Source: Litoreibacter meonggei
Lineage (GTDB): Bacteria; Pseudomonadota; Alphaproteobacteria; Rhodobacterales; Rhodobacteraceae
Length of the DNA: 64,000 nt
Assembly (NCBI RefSeq): GCF_003663885.1
Contig: NZ_RCCE01000005.1
Coordinates: forward strand, 186,001 to 250,000
Direction of reading: 5' to 3'
The position numbers and the translations under genes are program-made. Shown piece by piece: positions 18,090-25,702 of this stretch. The notes beneath the pieces are model-generated. The model saw nothing but the letters and a program-made list of their open reading frames with translations, was not told the origin of the DNA and did no database searches. Position 1 is the stretch's first letter. Each line of letters begins with the position of its first letter.

Positions 18090-18243
18090 AAAGCAGCCCT
18101 TCCTTTCCATCTAATCGATACTTGAGCTGCCAAAGCTTCGACCCGTTCACCTTGACCAGAACAAACAGCCCTTCGAAATCGGACACTTTATACGCTTTAT
18201 CGCGAGGCTTTAGGTTTCTGATCTGAATATCTGACAAGGGCAT
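18022..18243 (-). pseudogene. N-terminal fragment of tRNA-associated tyrosine integrase (DUF4102 arm domain)
   Basis: The ATG at 18243 opens a frame whose first 73 or so residues match the arm-type DNA-binding domain of P4-like integrases: [40 protein letters not shown] and [17 protein letters not shown]. After that the family match ends; the frame continues to 17893 but is antisense to the heme oxygenase. The core-binding and catalytic domains (about 320 residues) are missing. It reads away from a tRNA-Thr gene 112 bp upstream, the normal position for an integrase next to its attachment site. It is a relic of an integrated element. Confidence 0.8.
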
Positions 18244-18299
18244 GCTGGGGGGATCGCATCAAACGCCATCACACAGCGCTGGACAAAGAAATTTCGCAA

Positions 18300-18320
18300 A
18301 GCCCTTATAACATAAGGGTT
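18300..18320 (-). terminator. Hairpin downstream of tRNA-Thr
   Basis: AGCCCTTAT (18300-18308) and ATAAGGGTT (18312-18320) pair over nine positions (one G-U) around a 3-base loop. It lies 36-56 bp past the tRNA 3' end on the transcribed strand and is likely its terminator, with only a short T-run. Confidence 0.5.
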
Positions 18321-18355
18321 TTTGGATGCCTTTGGAGCTTATCGGAATGGTGAAG

Positions 18356-18431
18356 TGGTGCCTCAAGAGGGACTCGAACCCCCGACCTTGTCCTTACGAA
18401 GGACCTGCTCTACCAGCTGAGCTATTGAGGC
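18356..18431 (-). tRNA. tRNA-Thr (anticodon CGU)
   Basis: On the minus strand this 76-base sequence folds as a tRNA. The acceptor arms GCCTCAA/TTGAGGC pair perfectly, the D arm is GCTC...GAGC, the anticodon loop TTCGTAA gives anticodon CGU for ACG (Thr), the T arm carries TTCGAGT, and CCA is encoded. The first anticodon-stem pair (G27-A43) is mismatched. An integrase relic follows its 3' end, so it was probably used as an integration target. Confidence 0.95.
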
Positions 18432-18444
18432 GACACACGATGAG

Positions 18445-18473
18445 CATTTAAACGGGCCAACATTCGTTGTCTA
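18445..18473 (-). promoter_or_regulatory. Candidate sigma-70-type promoter of tRNA-Thr
   Basis: On the minus strand TAGACA (18473-18468) and TAAATG (18450-18445) are separated by 17 bases. Transcription would start about 7 bases before the tRNA 5' end. Confidence 0.5.
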
Positions 18474-18551
18474 GCATCCGTTCCCGCACATTTGAATATT
18501 ACCAAATCACGAGTCAGATAGCCCACCGGTCACGTGAAAGTCACTCAAGGA

Positions 18552-20039
18552 CTACAAAATCTCCGCAAGCTTCAGTCGTTGAATCTTGCCGGACGGGCCT
18601 TTGGGCAATTCGGGTAGAAAATGAACATGATCCGGCGCTTTGAACTTGCCCAGCTTTTCAATGCAGCTGGCGATAAGGTCCTGCGCAGTTAAGGCTGACC
18701 CATCGCAGAGCCGAACAGCTGCCTCGACCCGTTCTCCGTAGACCGTGCAAGGACGAGCGAAGGCTGCGGCCTCTACGACATCGCTGTGGGCGTACAATGC
18801 CTCGTCGATTTCGCGCGGGGCGATGTTCTCGCCGCCTTTGATGATCAACTCTTTCAGCCGTCCGGTGACGAATAGATACCCCTCGGCATCTTTGCGTCCA
18901 AGATCGCCTGTGCGCAGCCAGTCACCATGAAACGTCGCTTCCGTCGCTTCGGGGTTTTTTAGATATTCGAGCATCACATTCGGACCACGAATGGCAATTT
19001 CACCCTCTACATCCGGCGGGCATTCGCTGAGGTCGGCAGCGAGTATCGCCACCTCGTTGCCATATGCGATACCGGGCGAGCCGATTTTGCGGGTACCGGG
19101 GGGAAGGGGATTGGACAGGATTTGCGCTGCGGTTTCGGTCAGCCCCATGGTTTCGATGATAGGAATGCCAAAGCGCGTTTCAAATGCCGTTTGCACGTCA
19201 GGCGCAAGAGCCGAGGACGCGGACCGCCCAAAGCGCAGCCTCTCTTTGCTTGGGGCGTCGGAATCGCCGTCGCCATGTAGTAAGTGTGAAATGATTGTCG
19301 GCACGACTGAGAACCAAGTGGCTTTGGTGTCCTCGACCTGAGTCCAGAACCGGCTGGCAGAGAATTTTTCGGCCATGGCGACGGACCCGCCGGACACCAA
19401 CGCCCCCATCACGGTCACGCACAGCCCGTTGATATGACAGATGGGCAAGACGCAAAACGCGCGGTCCTGATCGGTAAGCTTGTGCGCGATTGCCGGAGTC
19501 CAGCCCCCGGCAAGCAGGCTTGACTGAGTATGCACTACCCCTTTGGGGCGTCCTGTTGTGCCGGACGTGTACATGAGCAGCGCATGGTCCGCTGGTGTGA
19601 CGTCATGCAAGGCAATGTCGGCGTGAATGGTGAACACTGACAGACGCTTCATGCCTTCCGGACGCACGCTTTCGTACATGTCCGCGACACTATCGTGAAC
19701 CATTCCGATACGCGCCTCGCAATGCTCAAGCGCGTAGGCCATGGCATCACGCCCAGCAGCGAGGTTGACCATCGTCGCCCTAAAGCCACCATAAACCGCG
19801 CCATAGAACGCCAAAACACCTTCGCGACTGTTAGGTTGCAGTATGGCAATGCTTTCGCCCTTCGCGATCCCCTGGGCGGTCAGGGTTCGGGCAATCTGTC
19901 GGGCCTCATCGCGCAATTCAGCCCAGTTCAGAGCGGGGCTTCCATCTGTAAAGACAATGGCTACGCCGTCGCTTTCAGCCCGAAAATCAATCCAGTCGCG
20001 AACAGTTCCTTGCGGTGGGGCGTCGTGGGCTAGCTTCAT
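18552..20039 (-). CDS. AMP-forming acyl-CoA synthetase, probable sulfoacetate-CoA ligase (SauT-like)
   Basis: A 495-residue member of the ANL superfamily that activates a carboxylate as acyl-AMP and then acyl-CoA. It has the P-loop YTSGTTGRPKGVVH, the LRTGDLGRKDAEGYLF hinge region, KELIIKGGENIAPREID and the catalytic lysine in GPSGKIQRL. I use the ATG at 20039, which overlaps the stop of the upstream aldehyde dehydrogenase gene (ATGA); a longer frame inside that gene is not family-like. The pairing with an acylating dehydrogenase mirrors SauT/SauS of Cupriavidus necator, which turn sulfoacetate into sulfoacetyl-CoA and sulfoacetaldehyde. The substrate is inferred. Confidence 0.72.
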   Translation of the reverse strand: MKLAHDAPPQGTVRDWIDFRAESDGVAIVFTDGSPALNWAELRDEARQIARTLTAQGIAKGESIAILQPNSREGVLAFYGAVYGGFRATMVNLAAGRDAMAYALEHCEARIGMVHDSVADMYESVRPEGMKRLSVFTIHADIALHDVTPADHALLMYTSGTTGRPKGVVHTQSSLLAGGWTPAIAHKLTDQDRAFCVLPICHINGLCVTVMGALVSGGSVAMAEKFSASRFWTQVEDTKATWFSVVPTIISHLLHGDGDSDAPSKERLRFGRSASSALAPDVQTAFETRFGIPIIETMGLTETAAQILSNPLPPGTRKIGSPGIAYGNEVAILAADLSECPPDVEGEIAIRGPNVMLEYLKNPEATEATFHGDWLRTGDLGRKDAEGYLFVTGRLKELIIKGGENIAPREIDEALYAHSDVVEAAAFARPCTVYGERVEAAVRLCDGSALTAQDLIASCIEKLGKFKAPDHVHFLPELPKGPSGKIQRLKLAEIL

Positions 20040-21439
20040 TGACCGGCGGCTTCCCAATAGTCGGCAAAGATGTCTTCGACCTTTGGCTCGCGGGGCGGAA
20101 TTTCGCGGATGATCTTGGTGGTCTGCATGAAGTGCTTCCAATGGACGTTGTCATCAATGGAGTTCCCGCCCCAAGAGCCGCATCCCATCGACAGCGAAAA
20201 TGGCATGCCGTTGGTAAAGGAACCTCCGGTGGCGAAGGTATGCGCCTGATTGACGATGACGCGACACGTTGGGATCACCATACCGAGGCGCAAGGCGCGA
20301 TCCGGATCGGCGGAGTGCAGGCCAACGGAATGACCCGCCCCTTGGAACGCCATGATTTGGGAGGTGGTTTTGAGAGCGTCATCGAAGTCGCGGACACGGT
20401 AGAGCGCTGCGACACGGGAGAGTTTTTCGCCCGATAACGGGTGATCCGGGCCGATACCCTTCGTTTCGACGGCAAGGAATTTCGTATCCGAAGGTACGTC
20501 ACCCTCCATGCCCAGTGCTTGCAGCATCTTGTCGGCATCCTGTGCAATGACGGATCGGTTTAAGTGCCCGTCAGGCCAAAGTTTGCTTACAATTGCGGCT
20601 TCGTCTTTGACCAATGCGCCGCCTGCTTTGGCGAGGGCCGCCACGAAGTCATCGTAAATTGCGTCCACCACGACAATCGAGTTTTCGGACGAGCAGGACG
20701 TGGCATTGTCGAAGGTCTTCGACGCCGTGATCTTTTCGGCGGCGGCGGTCAGATCGCATGTTTCGTCGACGATCACGGAGACATTACCAGCACCCACGGC
20801 TAGCGCGGGTGTCCCTGATGTGTAGGCCCGTTTGACGTTGTTTTGTGATCCGGTCACGACAATCAGGTCGCTGATCTCAAGCAGGCGATGGGTTTTCTCT
20901 TTGCTGCCACGGCCCGGCACCATCTGCACCAGATTGTGGTCTTCTCCGATCTTGTCGAACTCGGCGTGGATGTAGCCCAGCAAAACCTCGCAAGCAGGCA
21001 CGCCCTTGGGCGACGGGGACAGCACAATCGCGTTGCCGCATTTCAGCGCGTTAATGATATTGTTGGCAGGGGTCGCCGCCGGATTGGTCGAAGGCACAAC
21101 AGCGCCAATCACCCCGATGGGACGGGCGATCTCGGTTATGCCAGTCTCTGAATTATCGCTGATGACGCCATAGGTTTTGGCGGTGGCAATGTCGCGCATC
21201 AGGCCCAGCGTCTTGCGGTGGTTTTTGGTGATCTTATCCGCCACATTGCCAAGGCCGGTTGTCTCGACGGCCAGTTCAGCAAGGTGCGTATTGCGTGCGG
21301 GTTCCATAATCGCCCATGCGGCCGCTTGGGCGGCGCGATCATAGCGGGCTTGCGAGCCTTGCGTCTCGAAGCGAATTTGTGCGGCGCGGGCGCTGGCAAC
21401 GGTTGCTTCTACTCCGGCAAGATCATCATGGATTGTCAT
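20036..21439 (-). CDS. CoA-acylating aldehyde dehydrogenase, probable sulfoacetaldehyde dehydrogenase (SauS-like)
   Basis: A 467-residue NAD(P)-dependent aldehyde dehydrogenase of the CoA-acylating branch. The catalytic cysteine lies in FDNATSCSSENSIVVVD, and PSTNPAATPANNIINALKCG with SPSPKG forms the cofactor region. The ending GSWGGNSIDDNVHWKHFMQT is typical of acylating enzymes such as AdhE-N and SauS. Next to an AMP-forming ligase it most likely reduces sulfoacetyl-CoA to sulfoacetaldehyde. I favour the ATG at 21439, because the alternative at 21481 lies in the loop of a hairpin. Neither start has a strong ribosome binding site. The next enzyme of that route, Xsc, is not in the window. 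Confidence 0.75.
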   Translation of the reverse strand: MTIHDDLAGVEATVASARAAQIRFETQGSQARYDRAAQAAAWAIMEPARNTHLAELAVETTGLGNVADKITKNHRKTLGLMRDIATAKTYGVISDNSETGITEIARPIGVIGAVVPSTNPAATPANNIINALKCGNAIVLSPSPKGVPACEVLLGYIHAEFDKIGEDHNLVQMVPGRGSKEKTHRLLEISDLIVVTGSQNNVKRAYTSGTPALAVGAGNVSVIVDETCDLTAAAEKITASKTFDNATSCSSENSIVVVDAIYDDFVAALAKAGGALVKDEAAIVSKLWPDGHLNRSVIAQDADKMLQALGMEGDVPSDTKFLAVETKGIGPDHPLSGEKLSRVAALYRVRDFDDALKTTSQIMAFQGAGHSVGLHSADPDRALRLGMVIPTCRVIVNQAHTFATGGSFTNGMPFSLSMGCGSWGGNSIDDNVHWKHFMQTTKIIREIPPREPKVEDIFADYWEAAGQ

Positions 21440-21468
21440 TTCGAGGGGTGTCCTAATGTCGGTTGGGT

Positions 21469-21497
21469 GACCCCCACCCATGTTCGGGGTGAGGGTC
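21469..21497 (-). promoter_or_regulatory. Intercistronic hairpin between tctC and the aldehyde dehydrogenase gene
   Basis: Eleven-base arms GACCCCCACCC (21469-21479) and GGGTGAGGGTC (21487-21497) pair with one mismatch around a 7-base loop. No T-run follows on the transcribed strand, so an mRNA-stabilising or processing hairpin behind the highly needed binding-protein gene is more likely than a full terminator. Confidence 0.5.
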
Positions 21498-21515
21498 TGA
21501 TTGAGTGAAGGTGTC

Positions 21516-22484
21516 TTAAAGACCGGCCAGCAGTTCTTTAAGTGTTTCTTCGCGTGCGGCCCACATGGCCAAAACTTCGTCGCGAGTCATGACGTGCATT
21601 GGCGAACCGCCAGCTTTCATCTTGCCTGTAACGCGCGAGTTTTCGAACATCATTGGCACCGTCGCGGCCAGTTTGTCGATGATGCCTTGTGGTGTGCCTT
21701 TAGGCACCATGACACCGCGGAAGTTGACCGACGCATTGTCAACATCAAGCCCCGCCTCTTTCATGGTTGGCACGTCTGGAAGAAACTCGTTGCGCTCCAG
21801 ATCAGCCACGGCGAGGATTTTGACGTTGCCAGCCGCTGCTGCGCGATAGGCGTCAGACAGGTTGTTGATGCCCGCCATTACGTCACCCGCAATCACGGCC
21901 TTCATCGCCGCCGCACCGCCACCTTTGGTGGGGATATAGGCCATTTTCATGTCGCCTGCTTTTTCCATTTGCAGGGCGGCAATGTGGTGACCCACAAACA
22001 GACCCGCGCCGGATGTTGTCAGCTTGCCGGGGTTTGCCTTTACGAAGGTTACGACATCTTCCAGCGTGTTGAATTCGCTGTCTTTGCCAACAACCAGAAC
22101 CGCAGGGTCTGCGCCCCAGTTGGCGATTGGCTCAAACGAGTCAGCGCTATATTCGACACCGCCCTTGATGGATTGCGCGATGAAGTGAGGGACGTTGTAC
22201 GCCCCAAGGGTGTAGCCGTCAGCCTCTGCCTGACCCGCCAACCAGTTCCAACCTACGCGACCACCAGCACCGGGTTTGTTCAGAATGGCGATGGGCATGC
22301 CCAACGCATCTTCGTTGCCCGCTGTCATGGTAACAATCCGGGCTTGGAAATCGGTTGCACCACCCGCGCCATAGCTGACCATCATCATCATGGGCCGTTC
22401 AGGATAGTTGGCGTGCCCATCAGCGGATGCTGTTGTAGTCAAGCCCATCAGGGCAATGGCTGCCCCTGCTAGTAACTTCTTCAT
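21516..22484 (-). CDS. TTT transporter periplasmic binding protein (TctC family)
   Basis: A 322-residue solute-binding protein of the tripartite tricarboxylate transporter (Bug/TctC) family. It has a clear Sec signal peptide (MKKLLAGAAIALMGLTTTAS, cleavage near ASA-DG), followed by YPERPMMMMVSYGAGGATDF, the family ligand loop. It would capture an organic anion in the periplasm for the TctA/TctB membrane part encoded upstream. Gene order tctA-tctB-tctC, then the two enzyme genes, suggests that the transported anion is their substrate, possibly sulfoacetate. Confidence 0.88.
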   Translation of the reverse strand: MKKLLAGAAIALMGLTTTASADGHANYPERPMMMMVSYGAGGATDFQARIVTMTAGNEDALGMPIAILNKPGAGGRVGWNWLAGQAEADGYTLGAYNVPHFIAQSIKGGVEYSADSFEPIANWGADPAVLVVGKDSEFNTLEDVVTFVKANPGKLTTSGAGLFVGHHIAALQMEKAGDMKMAYIPTKGGGAAAMKAVIAGDVMAGINNLSDAYRAAAAGNVKILAVADLERNEFLPDVPTMKEAGLDVDNASVNFRGVMVPKGTPQGIIDKLAATVPMMFENSRVTGKMKAGGSPMHVMTRDEVLAMWAAREETLKELLAGL

Positions 22485-22523
22485 TGTAGTTCCTCCCTAG
22501 GTGAGTTCTGCCGCTAATGCGGT

Positions 22524-22994
22524 TCAGAAAAATATCTCTCGCGGTGTGTACACTTTCAGCAGTAGTGCGAAGAGACCGTACATAACGGCCATGAAACAGG
22601 CCGTCGTGATGATGCGCTTGCCCCATGATTTCAGCGCCGTGTGCGGGGCCGGATCATACAGGCTAAGCAAGATGAAAAATGCGATTGTCGTCGCTGTGTA
22701 GAAGCCCAGACCTTTGGCGGCCCAGAAGATATAGATCAGGGCGATCGCAAGGCCGGGGGCAAGGTTTTTGAACTGGGTGAAGGAGATGCCGTTGCCGACT
22801 TTGGTCCACCCAAGGCACGCCTTGACGAATGTCCAAAGCGCCAGAACCACGAAAACGCTCGCGATCAGGCGCGGGAATAAGAACGCCTCGGAGGGTTGCT
22901 GGGTGTAGCTGATGTAGCAGACCGATACGCCGACAGCGGCGACGATGCCGGAGCCGATGATGTGCTGAAGCCGTGGCAGGGTAAGGGTGCTCAT
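22524..22994 (-). CDS. TTT transporter small membrane subunit (TctB family)
   Basis: A 156-residue inner-membrane protein with four hydrophobic segments (about residues 10-30, 40-60, 80-115 and 125-145), the size and layout of TctB subunits. Its ATG overlaps the tctA stop (ATGA), so the two are translationally coupled. A much longer frame extends upstream in antisense phase to tctA and is ignored. Sequence is poorly conserved in this family, so the call leans on context. Confidence 0.82.
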   Translation of the reverse strand: MSTLTLPRLQHIIGSGIVAAVGVSVCYISYTQQPSEAFLFPRLIASVFVVLALWTFVKACLGWTKVGNGISFTQFKNLAPGLAIALIYIFWAAKGLGFYTATTIAFFILLSLYDPAPHTALKSWGKRIITTACFMAVMYGLFALLLKVYTPREIFF

Positions 22995-24502
22995 TCCATG
23001 ATCTCCTCTTTGGAGGTGTAGCGCCGCGACCGAAGTTCCATGTAGCCAGAGTAGAGGATCGACGCGATCACGACGGCGATCAGGAACAGGTTCAACGTCC
23101 CGGTCAGGAAGTAAGGTGCCATGCCATCTGTGGCACTTGCGATCATGCTGCCTTGGATGAAGTTCGATTCTGCGATGGGTCCAAGGATTAAACCAAGAAC
23201 CAGCGGTGCCGCGGAAAACCCGAACCGCTCCAGAAAATACATCATCACCCCGAGAGAGGCCATGACATAGACGTCCCCCATGCTCGACTGCACGGAATAG
23301 CTGCCAAAGACGGCCAGCCCCAGCACGATAGCGGCCATCATGGATTGCGGCACCTGCGCGACTTTTGCGGCCATCCCCGCCACATACAGCCCGAAGATGC
23401 ACATCAGGATCTGCCCGATCAGCATCGAATTGATGAAGGTCCACGCCACATCGGGGTGATTGTCAAAAAGGTCGGTCCCGGGGAAAATCCCATGGATCAG
23501 CAAGCCGCCCAGAAGCACCGCCGCCGTGGGGGAGCCGGGAATGGACAGCGTAAGAAGCGGCACCAGAGACGGCCCCACCATGGCGTTGTTGGCAGACTCA
23601 GCAGCGATCAATCCTTCGGGGTGGCCGGTGCCGAACTTGTCGCGATCAGGGCTGAATTTCTTGGACTGGTCATAGGCCACCAACCCTGCGATCTGCCCGC
23701 CAACGCCGGGGATAAGCCCAATGATAGAGCCCGTAAGTGTGCCAATGCCCATCGCGCGTTTGTTGCGCAGCAGTTCTGTTATGGCCCCTTTGATCGGATG
23801 CTTTTGCACTTGGATGGCTTCGGCCCCGTCGTCCTTACGGCCCTTGGCGAACATCGTGATAACCTGCGGGATCGCGAACAACCCGATCAGCGCGGCGATG
23901 ATGTTAATCCCGCCTCCGAGCGATGGATGAAAGATAAAGCGCTGCGCCCCCATGATGTCGTCAAACCCGATGGTGGCCAGCCAAAGGCCGATACACCCAG
24001 ACAGCAATCCTTTGACCACGGAATTCGAGTCGAGCGACCCGATAACCGTGACGCCCAAGATTGCCAGCCAGAACAGGTGGCTCGGCCCGAAGGCCAGCGC
24101 CCATTTGGCCAGAACCGGCGTCAGGAAGATGAGCAACAGAACACCAAATACGCCGCCCACTGCCGAGGACAGGAAAGAAAGCTGCAACGCCTTGGCCCCT
24201 TCGCCCTTCAGCGCCATGGTGTGACCATCCAGCGTTGTGGCAATATTGGCCGGTGCCCCCGGTATCTTGAGCAAGATCGCGGATACCGCGCCTCCTGCAA
24301 CCGTTGACGTGTATGCCGCGCCAAGCAAAATGAGGCCTTGTGCGGCCTCAAGTTGGAATGTGAACGGGATCAGCAGCGCAACAGCCATGGTTGGCGAAAG
24401 CCCCGGTGTCGCGCCAAGGATAAGACCGCCGATCGTGCCCAGCAAAAGCAGGCCAAAGTTGATCGGCGTGAAAACGTCACCAAAGTAGTAGATGAATTCC
24501 AT
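22991..24502 (-). CDS. TTT transporter large membrane subunit (TctA family)
   Basis: A 503-residue polytopic permease with ten or more membrane segments. The two family motifs are clear: GATPGLSPTMAVALLIPFTF near residue 30-50 and GLIPGVGGQIAGLVAYDQSK near 260. It forms the transport channel with TctB and takes substrate from TctC. It is the first gene of the leftward five-gene operon and is divergent from a LacI-type regulator, with an operator-like palindrome in the 100-bp gap. Confidence 0.93.
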   Translation of the reverse strand: MEFIYYFGDVFTPINFGLLLLGTIGGLILGATPGLSPTMAVALLIPFTFQLEAAQGLILLGAAYTSTVAGGAVSAILLKIPGAPANIATTLDGHTMALKGEGAKALQLSFLSSAVGGVFGVLLLIFLTPVLAKWALAFGPSHLFWLAILGVTVIGSLDSNSVVKGLLSGCIGLWLATIGFDDIMGAQRFIFHPSLGGGINIIAALIGLFAIPQVITMFAKGRKDDGAEAIQVQKHPIKGAITELLRNKRAMGIGTLTGSIIGLIPGVGGQIAGLVAYDQSKKFSPDRDKFGTGHPEGLIAAESANNAMVGPSLVPLLTLSIPGSPTAAVLLGGLLIHGIFPGTDLFDNHPDVAWTFINSMLIGQILMCIFGLYVAGMAAKVAQVPQSMMAAIVLGLAVFGSYSVQSSMGDVYVMASLGVMMYFLERFGFSAAPLVLGLILGPIAESNFIQGSMIASATDGMAPYFLTGTLNLFLIAVVIASILYSGYMELRSRRYTSKEEIME

Positions 24503-24562
24503 TGTCAGTTATCCAAGCCAATGACCCAAGTTGACTATTTAGGTTAGGTGATGAAAATAGTA

Positions 24563-24578
24563 ATGCAAATGTTTTCAT
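24563..24578. promoter_or_regulatory. Candidate LacI-type operator
   Basis: ATGCAAATGTTTTCAT differs at two of 16 positions from the ideal LacI-family dyad ATGAAAACGTTTTCAT. A second inverted half-site ATGAAAA lies at 24551-24557. The site is 25 bp before the LacI gene and 61 bp before tctA on the other side, suiting joint control of both. Confidence 0.55.
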
Positions 24579-24602
24579 AAAATGACTGATAATGGCGTCT
24601 AA

Positions 24603-25628
24603 ATGGCTGATAATAATAAAAATAAGGTTGATATTTTTGCGGTAGCGAGGCGTGCGAAAGTGTCCATCTCGACCGTCTCTCGAAGCTTCAATCACCCTGA
24701 GCAGGTCAATCCGGCGACTCGTAAGAAAATTGACGCGGCGGTCCGAAACCTCGGATATATCCGCAATCGCGCGGCTCAGACTATGCACGGTATTCGCAGC
24801 GGAACGATTGGTTTGGTGGTCCCCACAATCGACCACGCCATTTTTGCCGAAGTCATCCAAGCCTTTTCCGACAGCGTGGATGAGCACGGATTTACCATAC
24901 TCATCGCTTCGCACGGTTACGATCTAGAACGGGAATACGCCGTTTTGCGAAAGTTCCTTGAGCATCGGGTCGACGGCTTGGCGCTCATCGGACAAGATCA
25001 CTCCGAAGAGACCTATAGCCTGATCGAGCGTCAGAACATTCCTGCAATCTCTATCTGGAGCTATAACGACGCCTCTCGCCTGTCCTGCGTTGGCGCGGAC
25101 AACACAAAGGCGGGCTTGCTCGCCGCCGAGCATCTTGTTGATCTCGGCCACCGCGAAATTGGCATCTTATTTCCGCGAACCAATGATAACGACCGGGCGC
25201 GGGATCGGCGTACAGGCGTTCAATCTGTTCTGTCGAAAGTCGGCATTTCAATTCCTTCCCAGTGGGATATCGAAAGCCCGTACAGCATTGCGGAAGCCAA
25301 GGAAGCCGCGTTCCAGATGTTAGAAGCCACGCACCGTCCGACGGCTATTCTATGTGGAAATGACGTGTTGGCGATGGGCGTTCTGTATGCTGCGAGACGC
25401 TGCAATCTGAGGGTTCCCGAAGACTTGTCTATCGTTGGGATTGGAGACTTCAAAGGCTCCAAAGACATGGAGCCCGGCTTGACCACCGTCCGCCTGCCCG
25501 CCCGTAAAATTGGCCGCCTCGCTGGTGATCATCTTAGCCGTTCGATCGTCGGCGAGTTGTCAGGTCAGCGGCGCGTTACCTGTGATATCGAGTTGATTAA
25601 ACGCGACACCTGCAGGCGCATCGTCTAA
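24603..25628 (+). CDS. LacI-family transcriptional regulator
   Basis: A 341-residue LacI/GalR-type repressor. The N-terminal helix-turn-helix and hinge run from about residue 9 to 60 (DIFAVARRAKVSISTVSRSF, NPATRKKIDAAVRNLGYIRN), followed by a periplasmic-binding-protein-like effector domain with typical endings (PTAILCGNDVLAMGVL, DLSIVGIGDF). It is divergent from the TTT/ligase/dehydrogenase operon and most likely represses it in the absence of substrate. LacI control would differ from the LysR-type SauR reported in Cupriavidus. Confidence 0.9.
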   Translation: MADNNKNKVDIFAVARRAKVSISTVSRSFNHPEQVNPATRKKIDAAVRNLGYIRNRAAQTMHGIRSGTIGLVVPTIDHAIFAEVIQAFSDSVDEHGFTILIASHGYDLEREYAVLRKFLEHRVDGLALIGQDHSEETYSLIERQNIPAISIWSYNDASRLSCVGADNTKAGLLAAEHLVDLGHREIGILFPRTNDNDRARDRRTGVQSVLSKVGISIPSQWDIESPYSIAEAKEAAFQMLEATHRPTAILCGNDVLAMGVLYAARRCNLRVPEDLSIVGIGDFKGSKDMEPGLTTVRLPARKIGRLAGDHLSRSIVGELSGQRRVTCDIELIKRDTCRRIV

Positions 25629-25702
25629 CAGCCAACGGTCGCTCCATCAGTTTGAGCTTCTAGAGTTCACCGCGGACAACCGCATCATCGGAAAAGAGCT
25701 AG

